DNA from: Candidatus Coproplasma excrementipullorum
Lineage (GTDB): Bacteria; Bacillota; Clostridia; Christensenellales; Borkfalkiaceae
Assembly: GCA_018714165.1 (NCBI GenBank)
Contig: DVNU01000002.1
Location: forward strand, 1-39,070
Length of the DNA: 39,070 nucleotides
Direction of reading: 5' to 3'
The notes under the pieces were generated by a model. That model made no database searches. It saw only the letters and a list, made by a program, of their open reading frames with translations, and had not been told where the DNA came from. A program made the position numbers and the translations under genes. Positions 10,652 to 20,965 of the stretch are shown one piece after another (position 1 is the stretch's first letter; every line of letters starts with the position of its first letter).

Positions 10652-11992
10652 TTATTCCTCCGTATAATCGGGCGTGCGGCCATAAAGGTCATAATCGCCG
10701 CTGTGCGTTATTAATACGTCATAATATCTGCCCTGAACCGCGTCGTGACAATTGAAGTACACCTTGCCGTCGATATCGGGAGCCTGGAAGTACGCTCTTC
10801 CGACAAAGCAACCGTTATCATAGTCGATGCCGTCGCACAGAACTTTTACCGTTTTGCCGGCAAAGCCGTTTAAAAATGCGCGGGATACGTCGCTCTGCAC
10901 ACGGTAGAGATTTTTCACCCTTCTGTTCTTGACGGACTGGGCAATCTGTCCCTTCATTTTATACGCTGCCGTATCGGGTTCGCGCGAGTAGGCGAAGAAA
11001 CCGCAGTTGGCCAGGCCAGCCTCATCCAAAAAGGTGCACAGAGCCTCGTACTCCTCCTCTGTTTCACCGGGGAAACCGCTTATAAAGGTTGAACGGACGG
11101 CTATGCCCGGCACCTGCTCTTTGAGCTTGGCGATGAGCGACAGATAGCCCGCCCGCGAGCCCTTGCGGTTCATCAGCTTTAAAATCCTGTCCTCGCTGTG
11201 CTGGAGGGGAATGTCGATATACTTTATGACTTTGGGGTTGTCGCAAATTTCGGCGATTAGCTCGTCGTCTATCGCGTCAGGATAGCAATACAAAAGGCGC
11301 ACACTGCCGATATTTTCAAGCGCGGTCAGCTTTCTTATGAGCGGAACGAGACTGCGCTTGCCGTATAAATCCTCGCCGTAGCGCGTTACATCCTGCGCGA
11401 CGAGTATGAGTTCGGCGATATCGCCAAGATTTTCAGCTTCCTTTATCAGCTGTTCCTGGGGATAGCTGACATATCTGCCGCGAATTTTAGGTATGAGACA
11501 GTAAGTGCAGAAGTTGTTGCAACCGTCGGCAATTTTTAAATACGCGTAATGACAGGGCGTGGTTATCACCCTGTCAGTCGCACAACTGTTATTGCCACAG
11601 CCGACAAAGTTGACCCTTTGTCCGTCGTAGGCCTGCTGAAGCGCATCGAAAAACCTGTCGTAATCATTGATGCCGAGGAACACGTCGGCTTCGGTGAGCG
11701 CGGGAAAGGTCTCCGCCACATATCTTTGAGGCAGACAGCCCGTGACTACCAGTTTTTCAAGCTTGCCGTTCTGTTTATAGGAGGCACAGTCGATGACAGT
11801 CTCTATGGCCTCTTTGCGCGCCGAGTTCAAAAAGGCGCAAGTGTTGACAACCAGCACTTCCGCCTGGCCGATATCGTTGCATATCCGGCAACCGTTGTCA
11901 CGGATTATAGCCAGCAGTTTTTCGGAATCAACCCTGTTTTTGTCACAGCCGAGCGAAATTACGCCGTATTTTTTGGTTTTGAGATCAGTCAT
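10652..11992 (-). CDS. rimO: ribosomal protein uS12 methylthiotransferase RimO
   Basis: YGVISLGCDKNRVDSEKLL, radical-SAM GCNNFCTYCLIPKIRGRYVS, C-terminal TRAM-like region; start taken as internal MTDLKTKK. Confidence 0.95.
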   Translation of the reverse strand: MTDLKTKKYGVISLGCDKNRVDSEKLLAIIRDNGCRICNDIGQAEVLVVNTCAFLNSARKEAIETVIDCASYKQNGKLEKLVVTGCLPQRYVAETFPALTEADVFLGINDYDRFFDALQQAYDGQRVNFVGCGNNSCATDRVITTPCHYAYLKIADGCNNFCTYCLIPKIRGRYVSYPQEQLIKEAENLGDIAELILVAQDVTRYGEDLYGKRSLVPLIRKLTALENIGSVRLLYCYPDAIDDELIAEICDNPKVIKYIDIPLQHSEDRILKLMNRKGSRAGYLSLIAKLKEQVPGIAVRSTFISGFPGETEEEYEALCTFLDEAGLANCGFFAYSREPDTAAYKMKGQIAQSVKNRRVKNLYRVQSDVSRAFLNGFAGKTVKVLCDGIDYDNGCFVGRAYFQAPDIDGKVYFNCHDAVQGRYYDVLITHSGDYDLYGRTPDYTEE

Positions 11993-14900
11993 CCACATCA
12001 CCGTAAATGCGGGTAAATTCATCGAGAGAAAGGAGTACTTTTCTCGGCTTTGAGCCCTCTGACTGAGTTATGTAGTTCATATTTTCCATCCAGTCGATTA
12101 TTTTGCATGCCTTTACATAGCCTATGGGGAACCGGCGCTGAAGCATAGAAACGGAGGCCTGGTTGCTGGTTACGCAGAACTTAAGAGCCTGTATAAACTT
12201 GTCGTCTATCTTTACATCCCCTTCGCCGCCGTCGCCGTCACCACCACCGCCGTCACCGTCATCGGGTTCTTCAACAGTATTGATGAAGTCAGAAACGCTC
12301 TGGTCGAAATAGGTCTCGTTGTTCTTTTTTACAAAGTCTGTTACCGCCTGCACTTCGGGAGAATCTATAAAGCAACCCTGTATGCGCGCAAGATCGGGAT
12401 TCTGAGCCGAGCGGAAATACATATCGCCCGCGCCCAGCAGTTTTTCGGCGCCGCCGATATCGAATATTGTGCGCGAATCGTCAAACGAGTTGACCTTGAA
12501 GCCAATGCGCGTGGGCAGATTGGACTTGATGAGGCCCGTAATGCAGTCGACCGAAGGACGCTGAGTTGCGAGAATGAGATGTATTCCACAGGCGCGCGAC
12601 TTCTGCACGAGGCGGATAATCCTGCTCTCAATGTCCTTCTTGTTCTGCAACATCAAATCGCCGAATTCGTCGAGAATGATGACGATTTTGGGTAATTTCT
12701 CCTCACCTTCGGGAAGATGTGCGTTGTATTCGTTTATATTCTTTACGAGCGTGCCCGCCAGCGTCATTTCCTTGAACAGCGCATAGCGGCGCTCCATCTC
12801 CTTGATTGCCCAGTTCAAAGCCTTTATCGCCTTGTCAACATCGGAAATGATTTCGTTTACGATGAGGTGGGGCAGACTTTCGTAGGAGATGAACTCCGAC
12901 TGCTTGGGGTCGACGAGGATAAAGCGCAACTCGTCTGGCCCGTATTTATAGAGCAGGCTGATGATCAGCGAGCTTAAACAGATACTTTTACCTGAACCTG
13001 TGGTACCTGCGACGAGCAGGTGGGGCATCTTGGTTATATCGGGACAGTTGGGCTTGCCCTCAACGTTTTTGCCCAGCGCAAAGGTGAGCGTGTTGGGCTT
13101 ACAGTTAATAAATTCACTGCTGGTCAGCATGCTCTTGAGGCCGACGACGGTGCGTTTGCCGTTGGGCACTTCTATGGATATTGCGCCCTTTGAGTAATTG
13201 AGATAGGCAGTGACGTTCTCTTTCATCAAGGCCATTGCAATCGCCTCGCGATAGCGCATAGCGCTCTTTATGTTGGTTCTGTCCTCGATAATGACGTCGT
13301 ACCTCGTTATCGCGGGGCCGACAATGACATCGGAGATGTGCGCGGCTATCCTGAAGTTTTCAAGCGTTTCAATTATAAGCTTTTTATTTTCCTCTATCTC
13401 ACCGAGATTGGCGTTGTTGTTTTCGGGATAATCGGCCAGCAGGTCGAGGGTCGGCCGCACATACTTTTTCCATACGTGTTTGGGCTTTTCAGGCTGAGGT
13501 TCGGGTTTTTCCTCCGCCTTTTCCTCGCGGAGGGGTTGCAGAGGACGGGCGGGCGTAAGATTTTCCCTGCCCTGGGCAGGCAAACTTTCTCCCCTACCCG
13601 ATGAGACCCCATTTGTACCGTCGTCGGCGCGCAATCCGCGCGTGCCGAGATCGGGCACATCGTCTGTGAGATAATCGTCGTCATCGCCGTCAAACAGGTT
13701 CTCCCGGCTCTCTTCGCGGCGCGAGGAAAGACGAGATGCATCCGGCTTGATGTCATCCGAGATATTAGTATTCGAGGCGCTGAAGATGCTGCGCAGGTCG
13801 TTGGGATTGGATTTTTGGTCATCGGCAATGGGCTGTTCGCCTCTGCGCAGGAGACGGGAATAGTCCTCTCCCTCCTCCTCTTTTCCGTCATCGCCCAGAC
13901 TGTGAACATCATCTGAAAATCCGCTCAGCCGTCCTCCGGATGTCAGCCTGTCGGAACGCGAGACAATGTCATTATTTTCACTGCCTGCCGTCTCGCCGGA
14001 CTCCCTGGGGGAGAAGTGTATATCCTCCTGATCTTCATTATCTTCTGCCTGCGCGCCAAACAATGACGAGCGACCGCCATCGTCGCGCAAACAGGAAGTT
14101 CTGTCGGCGTCGGCACCGTTGCTTTCGGCGGGTTCATCAGTCGAAAAATCGACGGCATTGTCTGATATATCCGTATCGTCGTCAACGGCACGGCGATCTT
14201 GCTCATATCCTGTTTGGTCGTAGCCGTTGAAATCATCGCGATAATCGGAGTCGTCATAATAGGCGGCTTCGTTGTCGTAGCTCTCCTCCTCAGGGGCGTA
14301 GTCATCCAGACTGCCGACAGGTTTGTCACCATAGATGTATGACGGCGTGGACGGCATCTTCTCTGAACTTTCCACTTCCTCGGAATAGCTTTGGGTGTAG
14401 CTTTGGGTATAGGTAGGAGAGCTGTCAACATTCTGCACAGGTTTAACCGCAGGCTGGGCGGGTTGCACGGGCTTTTTGCCCGAAGAGAAACTGCTTAAAT
14501 AATCGCCCTCGTTGTGGACGGGATGATTGAAATACGAATCATCGTTGAATATCATATTCCTGCGATAGCTCTCCGCGGCAAACTCGTCGTTATCGAATAA
14601 AATTTTTCTTCCGAGATTGCGCTGCGAAAATTTGTCCTCGTCCGACTGAACATTTTGTGTCGGCTGAACGTAAGACGGCTCCGAAGGCGCGGATACGGCT
14701 GTGCCGAATGGCTGTGCGCCGTATGCCTGGGCAGGAGCAGAATAACCGTATTCGGGGTGAGCGGCATATTCCTGCTGGGGCGTCTGACTATAGTCGGGCC
14801 GGGGGACGGGCGCAACGGGATGAAAATTATTTACTATCTGATAATTTTCGTCTACCGTATAGGCATTGTCGTTGATTGCAGGCTGGGCAGTCTGCTCCTC

Positions 14901-15497
14901 CGCCGCGGCAACAGCCGCAACGTCAGCCTGCTTTTTGCTTTTGGCCTTACCTCCTGCCGCGGCAACGTCGCTCCTTATGACAATGAACGAAAGATAGGCA
15001 CAGAGCGCAAAGAGGATTGAAAAAATGACATAGGCGCCTACAAATGTAGTTCCGCGGGCGATAGGATAGACGATCACCCCCGAAAGCACGCCGCCGAAAG
15101 TGTAGCCCGAATAGCCAACTTCTGCGGCAGTGTAGCACTGCGTCAGGTATGCGCCGTAACTTTCAAGCGAGAAATCACGCGTAGTGACGGCGTGAAAGAG
15201 CAGAAAAAACACAGCTATCGTAAGGGCGATCACCGCAACGGTGCGCAGTTTGACGCGCAGAGCTTTTTCAAATACAAGCCACACGCCGAGCGCGGCAAGC
15301 GCGGCAACGACAAGATAACAGCCGTAACCGAAGGTGCCATACATAAACGCGCAGATTGCCGCTCCGAGCGACGAAAATACAGTATTGTAAGTAAAAAGAA
15401 TCAACAGCATGAGCGCGCTGAACAAAAGCAGAGTCATGCCGAGAGTTTCGCGCGTGAAAATATATGAATGTCTGTTGTTATCGTTTTTTTTCTTCAC
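11985..15497 (-). CDS. ftsK: DNA translocase FtsK/SpoIIIE with long disordered acidic linker
   Basis: N-terminal TM segments, Walker A VAGTTGSGKSICLSSLI, IVIILDEFGDLML, C-terminal gamma winged helix (TSNQASVSMLQRRFPIGYVKACKIIDWME). Confidence 0.95.
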   Translation of the reverse strand: MKKKNDNNRHSYIFTRETLGMTLLLFSALMLLILFTYNTVFSSLGAAICAFMYGTFGYGCYLVVAALAALGVWLVFEKALRVKLRTVAVIALTIAVFFLLFHAVTTRDFSLESYGAYLTQCYTAAEVGYSGYTFGGVLSGVIVYPIARGTTFVGAYVIFSILFALCAYLSFIVIRSDVAAAGGKAKSKKQADVAAVAAAEEQTAQPAINDNAYTVDENYQIVNNFHPVAPVPRPDYSQTPQQEYAAHPEYGYSAPAQAYGAQPFGTAVSAPSEPSYVQPTQNVQSDEDKFSQRNLGRKILFDNDEFAAESYRRNMIFNDDSYFNHPVHNEGDYLSSFSSGKKPVQPAQPAVKPVQNVDSSPTYTQSYTQSYSEEVESSEKMPSTPSYIYGDKPVGSLDDYAPEEESYDNEAAYYDDSDYRDDFNGYDQTGYEQDRRAVDDDTDISDNAVDFSTDEPAESNGADADRTSCLRDDGGRSSLFGAQAEDNEDQEDIHFSPRESGETAGSENNDIVSRSDRLTSGGRLSGFSDDVHSLGDDGKEEEGEDYSRLLRRGEQPIADDQKSNPNDLRSIFSASNTNISDDIKPDASRLSSRREESRENLFDGDDDDYLTDDVPDLGTRGLRADDGTNGVSSGRGESLPAQGRENLTPARPLQPLREEKAEEKPEPQPEKPKHVWKKYVRPTLDLLADYPENNNANLGEIEENKKLIIETLENFRIAAHISDVIVGPAITRYDVIIEDRTNIKSAMRYREAIAMALMKENVTAYLNYSKGAISIEVPNGKRTVVGLKSMLTSSEFINCKPNTLTFALGKNVEGKPNCPDITKMPHLLVAGTTGSGKSICLSSLIISLLYKYGPDELRFILVDPKQSEFISYESLPHLIVNEIISDVDKAIKALNWAIKEMERRYALFKEMTLAGTLVKNINEYNAHLPEGEEKLPKIVIILDEFGDLMLQNKKDIESRIIRLVQKSRACGIHLILATQRPSVDCITGLIKSNLPTRIGFKVNSFDDSRTIFDIGGAEKLLGAGDMYFRSAQNPDLARIQGCFIDSPEVQAVTDFVKKNNETYFDQSVSDFINTVEEPDDGDGGGGDGDGGEGDVKIDDKFIQALKFCVTSNQASVSMLQRRFPIGYVKACKIIDWMENMNYITQSEGSKPRKVLLSLDEFTRIYGDVDD

Positions 15498-15620
15498 GAA
15501 ACATACTCCGTTAAGTTATTACTCAATCTAATATATATTATAACATCTGCACGCCGAAAAAACAACAAAATGGCGGCCGAATATTACAAATAGCTGATTT
15601 CATTTTTATAAAAAATGAAA

Positions 15621-15645
15621 GCGCGCCGCCCGACGGGCGGCGCGC
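15621..15645 (-). terminator. ilvC terminator, near-perfect palindrome with 1-nt centre
   Basis: GCGCGCCGCCCG-A-CGGGCGGCGCGC; on the minus strand followed by TTTCATTTTTT. Confidence 0.85.
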
Positions 15646-15660
15646 ACAAATTCTTGAAAA

Positions 15661-16754
<1,094 letters not shown>

Positions 16755-16792
16755 GCGATATTAAAAATTATTACAAAAACTTGCATAAAAAA

Positions 16793-16821
16793 TTGCATAA
16801 AAATAAATTTTAGTATATAAT
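16793..16821 (+). promoter_or_regulatory. sigma-A type promoter for the DUF815 ATPase gene
   Basis: TTGCAT - 17 nt - TATAAT upstream of ATG at 16854. Confidence 0.6.
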
Positions 16822-16853
16822 CATATTCGAAAGCTGTTTAAGGATGAATAATT

Positions 16854-18008
16854 ATGAATAAACTTACCGTGTTGAGAGGACTTTTCAAAAACCCGCTTTT
16901 TGCCGCGTTTGACCGCGCAAGTTCGGGGGAAAATCCGGAGGACTTCTATTATCAACTTTACGAAGCAGGGGCTGAGAGCGACTTTTTATGCGAACTATGC
17001 CGGCTCATTCTGGTGGATGAAAACGCCTTTTCGCGGGTATGCGCCAAGGGCGAAACACCTTCGGCATATCTGCTGGACGCTTATATCGGCGATTTAAACG
17101 AAATATTCAGCGCGTCAAGGACTTTTGAATGCGATGAACACTTCAATCTCGGCACAGGTTTTCCCCCTTTCGATGGCGAGCTTGACGGCGGACAGTGCGC
17201 CGAAAACTTAATGCAATTTTACGCAGTCCACGGCTACGGCAAATTTATAAACCACAAGGCCTTTTATTTTGAAAACGGAGAACTGGTGCCCATTGCCGCA
17301 AATGCAACTTCGCCCATCCTGCTCCATAAACTCAAGGATTACCAAAGCGAGAAAAAACAGATTGGCGACAATATTTTAAACTTTATATCCGGACTGCCCT
17401 ACGCCAATATGCTCCTCTACGGCGACAGAGGAACGGGCAAATCGTCGACCATTCACGCAATGCTCAATCAGTACTTCGGCGACGGACTTAGACTGATTGA
17501 GGTGGACAGACAAAATCTGTCGGCCATACCCGCCATACGCAGGCTGGTGGCCGACAATCCTCTCAAATTTATAGTGTTCATAGACGACCTTTCGCTTGCC
17601 GAAAACGATGAAAAAACCTCTTCACTCAAGGCCGCACTTGAAGGATCGGTATTCGGCGGCACCGACAATGTAATGGTAGTTGCCACAAGTAACCGCAGAC
17701 ACATCGTTAAAGAGAGCTTTGCAGACAGGGAGAATTCCGTGCACCCCTCTGACTCGATTGACGAGCAACTCTCCCTCTCTGACAGATTCGGCCTGACCGT
17801 AATGTTTTCGACAACCGACAAGGCGGCCTACCTCTCTATTGTAAGCCAGCTTGCAGACGACAGAGAGCTTAAATGCGACAGGCAGCAGCTCGCCGTCCTT
17901 GCCGAGCGCTGGGCGCTGGTCAAAGGCGGCCGTTCACCCAGGCGGGCAAAGCAGTTCACCGACTATGTCTTTGCCTGCGAACAGCGCGGCGTTCCCGTAG
18001 ATATCTAA
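16854..18008 (+). CDS. DUF815-type AAA+ ATPase
   Basis: LYGDRGTGKSSTIHAMLNQY Walker A; FIVFIDDLSLAENDEKTSSLKAALEGSVFGGTDNVMVVATSNRRHIVKE typical of DUF815. Confidence 0.88.
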   Translation: MNKLTVLRGLFKNPLFAAFDRASSGENPEDFYYQLYEAGAESDFLCELCRLILVDENAFSRVCAKGETPSAYLLDAYIGDLNEIFSASRTFECDEHFNLGTGFPPFDGELDGGQCAENLMQFYAVHGYGKFINHKAFYFENGELVPIAANATSPILLHKLKDYQSEKKQIGDNILNFISGLPYANMLLYGDRGTGKSSTIHAMLNQYFGDGLRLIEVDRQNLSAIPAIRRLVADNPLKFIVFIDDLSLAENDEKTSSLKAALEGSVFGGTDNVMVVATSNRRHIVKESFADRENSVHPSDSIDEQLSLSDRFGLTVMFSTTDKAAYLSIVSQLADDRELKCDRQQLAVLAERWALVKGGRSPRRAKQFTDYVFACEQRGVPVDI

Positions 18009-19324
18009 ACGAGCATATTTTTGACTATCGAACAGATATCGCCCGCGCCGAGCACAAAAACTTTATCTTCTCTCCGCACATCGCGCAGAAAATACATTAT
18101 ATCCCGTTCGCACTCAGCGTAACGGGAATTTTTTATTGCAGAAGAGAGTGTGAGCGCGCTCCCCTCAGCGTCAAAATATTCCCTTGCGGCGAAAGTTTTA
18201 TAAATCAAAAGCTTATTCACACCCGACAGAACGGATACAAAGTCGCCGAACAGATTTTTTGTGCGGCTGTATGTGTGAGGCTGAAAGATGACGTAAATTT
18301 CGCCGCTCGTCACCTCTGCGGCCGTCCTCAGCGCCGCGGCTATCTCGCGCGGGTGGTGCGCATAGTCGGCAATGACTTCGCAACCGTTTATAGTTCCGAT
18401 TTTTTCGAACCGCCTGGCCACTCCCGAAAATCGGGCCAACCCTTGCTCCACTGCTTCTGGGCGGATTCCCGCCAGCCTTGCGGCGGCCGCGGCCGCAAGA
18501 GCGTTGAGTATGTTATGCCTGCCATAGACATTGAGCGACACATTGCACAGCAGACGGCCTCCTTCGCACAGCTCGAACGAGTATTTGCCGCCGGACGCGG
18601 ATATATTTTTAGCCCTGTAATACGCGCCTTCGTCCACGCCGAAGGTGATATCGCCGCGCACCACGCCGTCCCCGAAGAGAGTGACGCATTTTTTGGAATT
18701 GTCCACAAACTGCCTGTACGCCTCAATCAATCCGTCCCTCCCGCTGTAACATTCAAGGTGGTCGGCATCTGTATTCAATATGACCGAAATATCGGGTCTG
18801 AGACGGAGAAAATTTTTGTTGTACTCGCAAGCTTCGGTGAGCATAAAGTCGTAACCTGTAATGCGGCAGTTGCCGAAAGCCAGGTCATTTCCGCCTATAT
18901 GGGCGGTGAATTCCCTGTCTGCACTCGCAAAGATGTGGCTGAGCATACTCACGCAGGTGGTTTTGCCGTGACAGCCTGCCACGGCTATAGTATGTTTGTA
19001 CTTTTTGCATAGCTCCGCCAGAAATGCGCCGCGCGGAATAATGATCTTGTTGTCCGCCACGGCGCGCCTGAGATGCTGATCGTCGGGCTTGACCGCGTCG
19101 GTATAGATAACCACGTCACAGTCGTCAAGGCGGCAATCGTCGCCCGTAAAGTCAACTTGAATGCCGCAGGCGGTCAGATCGCGGGTGTATTCGCTCTCAA
19201 CCCTGTCGCTTCCGCAGACGCCGTTGCCCATCGAGAGCACTATCTTTGCAAGCGCGCTCATGCTTACGCCGCCTATGCCGACAAAATAGTATTTATGCGT
19301 GCCGTTAAACAGATTTATATCCAT
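18005..19324 (-). CDS. murC: UDP-N-acetylmuramate--L-alanine ligase
   Basis: YFVGIGGVSMSALAKI, VAGCHGKTTCVSML, VIADYAHHPREIAAAL, IFQPHTYSRTK. Confidence 0.97.
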   Translation of the reverse strand: MDINLFNGTHKYYFVGIGGVSMSALAKIVLSMGNGVCGSDRVESEYTRDLTACGIQVDFTGDDCRLDDCDVVIYTDAVKPDDQHLRRAVADNKIIIPRGAFLAELCKKYKHTIAVAGCHGKTTCVSMLSHIFASADREFTAHIGGNDLAFGNCRITGYDFMLTEACEYNKNFLRLRPDISVILNTDADHLECYSGRDGLIEAYRQFVDNSKKCVTLFGDGVVRGDITFGVDEGAYYRAKNISASGGKYSFELCEGGRLLCNVSLNVYGRHNILNALAAAAAARLAGIRPEAVEQGLARFSGVARRFEKIGTINGCEVIADYAHHPREIAAALRTAAEVTSGEIYVIFQPHTYSRTKNLFGDFVSVLSGVNKLLIYKTFAAREYFDAEGSALTLSSAIKNSRYAECERDIMYFLRDVRREDKVFVLGAGDICSIVKNMLV

Positions 19325-19459
19325 ACTGCATTTTACTTAAAACAAGCAAAAATTATGACGAAGTTTGCAAAATAATGACGAACCGATATGTTTTATGCGT
19401 AATTTTTGCACAAAAAATATAATTTAAAACATTATTGTGTTTAGTCACGCTGACAAGCA

Positions 19460-19493
19460 AAAGGGCGAAGCGCTGTACGGCGCTTCGCCCTTT
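19460..19493 (-). terminator. terminator downstream of ftsZ
   Basis: AAAGGGCGAAGCGC-loop-GCGCTTCGCCCTTT inverted repeat between ftsZ and murC. Confidence 0.8.
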
Positions 19494-19509
19494 ACTTAGC
19501 AAGATTAAA

Positions 19510-20907
19510 TTATTCGTCGCCGCGGCGGCCGAGATTTTTAAGAAGGCGCGCAAACTTGGGAACGCTCTTATCGCTGGGGCGTTCGATAGTCACGTCATCC
19601 TGCTGTTTGTTTACATACTGGGGCTGTGCGGGCTGTTGAGCCTGGGGAGGCACCTGAACATATCCGCCCTGCTGGGTATAGACCTGTTGCTGGGGCTGTT
19701 GATATACGGGAGGCTGAACGTAGTTCTGCACGGGCGGCTGTTGGGGCTGCTGGGGATAGAGCTGCTGAACAGGCTGTTGAGGCTGGACAGGCTGATGCTG
19801 TACAGGTTGCTGAACGGGCTGTTGTACAGCCTGGCGCTGTGCATAGTAAGGGTCGTTATTCAAAGGCATACGCGAAGCATAGTTCTGCTGGGGATAGAGC
19901 CTGCCAGCAGTGTACGCTTTCTGCTGATCGTCCTCCTTTTTATTGTCGAAACCGGGGAAGCCGGTGGCGATTACGGTTATTTCAACTTCGTCCTGAACAT
20001 TGGGGTCAATGCGGGCGCCGAAGATAATGTTGGCAGAAGCGTCTACAACGCCGCGGACAAGTTCTGCCGCGTCGGCAACTTCGTCAAACGTCAGATCTGT
20101 GCCGCCGACGACGTTAAGAATGACGCCGCGCGCGCCCTCGATAGTCGTTTCAAGCAAAGGGCAGTTTACCGCAACGCGGACAGCCTCGATAATTCTGTTG
20201 TCGCCCTTGGCAACGCCTACGCCGAGGTGGGCAATACCTTTATCCTTGAGCACAGTCTTTACATCTGCAAAGTCGAGATTGATGAGCGCGGGGTTGACGA
20301 TAAGTTCGGCAATGCCCTTGATGCCCTGCTTCAATATTTCGTCGGCAACGCGGAGCGCCTCCACCATGGGGGTATTCTTCTGAACCACCGTTTTTATCTT
20401 GTCGTTGGGAATGATTACAAGGGTATCGACATACTTTTTGAGGTTTTCAAGGCCCTTTACGGTGTTTTCCATCCTCTTCTTGCCTTCGAAAGCGAAGGGT
20501 TCGGTGACGACGGCCACTGTGAGAATCTTCATATCCCTTGCAATCTTTGCGATTACCGGAGCGGCGCCGGTACCCGTGCCGCCGCCCATGCCCGCGGTTA
20601 TGAACAGAAGGTCTGTACCCTTGATGAGCTCGGTTAAAACGTCCTTGCTCTCCTCCGCGGCGGCTCTGCCCACGTCGGGATCGGCGCCGGCGCCGAGGCC
20701 CTTGGTAAGCTGTGCGCCTATCTGAACCTTATTTTCGCAGGGGGAAAGCGCGAGAATCTGACTGTCGGTATTAACAACTATGTACTCCGCGCTGTTTATA
20801 CCGGCTTCGAGCATACGGTTGACGGCGTTATTGCCTGCACCGCCGACGCCGATTACTTTAATTTTTGCTCTGCCGGAAATATTGTTCAATGCCTGATCGT
20901 TAAACAT
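19510..20907 (-). CDS. ftsZ: cell division protein FtsZ with Q/P-rich C-terminal linker
   Basis: IKVIGVGGAGNNAVNRMLEAGI, tubulin signature ITAGMGGGTGTGAAPVIAKIA, Q/P-rich linker. Confidence 0.98.
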   Translation of the reverse strand: MFNDQALNNISGRAKIKVIGVGGAGNNAVNRMLEAGINSAEYIVVNTDSQILALSPCENKVQIGAQLTKGLGAGADPDVGRAAAEESKDVLTELIKGTDLLFITAGMGGGTGTGAAPVIAKIARDMKILTVAVVTEPFAFEGKKRMENTVKGLENLKKYVDTLVIIPNDKIKTVVQKNTPMVEALRVADEILKQGIKGIAELIVNPALINLDFADVKTVLKDKGIAHLGVGVAKGDNRIIEAVRVAVNCPLLETTIEGARGVILNVVGGTDLTFDEVADAAELVRGVVDASANIIFGARIDPNVQDEVEITVIATGFPGFDNKKEDDQQKAYTAGRLYPQQNYASRMPLNNDPYYAQRQAVQQPVQQPVQHQPVQPQQPVQQLYPQQPQQPPVQNYVQPPVYQQPQQQVYTQQGGYVQVPPQAQQPAQPQYVNKQQDDVTIERPSDKSVPKFARLLKNLGRRGDE

Positions 20908-20965
20908 TTGTTGACCTCCGTATTAGTGCGCGAATTATAAGCGTTCACGCAAGACGCATTATATT

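Noticed and set aside
18477-18500. GC-rich near-palindrome CTTGCGGCGGCCGCGGCCGCAAG
   Set aside because: Lies inside murC and encodes an alanine run (LAAAAAARLAG); explained by coding sequence.
17873-19012. 379-aa plus-strand ORF antisense to murC
   Set aside because: Covers a confident murC gene on the other strand and lacks any recognisable domain.
19640-19870. Tandem-repeat-like CTGTTG/GGCTG-rich stretch that could suggest a DNA repeat array
   Set aside because: It is the coding sequence of the FtsZ Q/P-rich linker, not an independent repeat array or CRISPR.
19435-20637. 400-aa plus-strand ORF antisense to ftsZ
   Set aside because: Its leucine/glycine-rich sequence is the complement of the FtsZ Q/P-rich tail and core; ftsZ is certain, so this is a shadow ORF.
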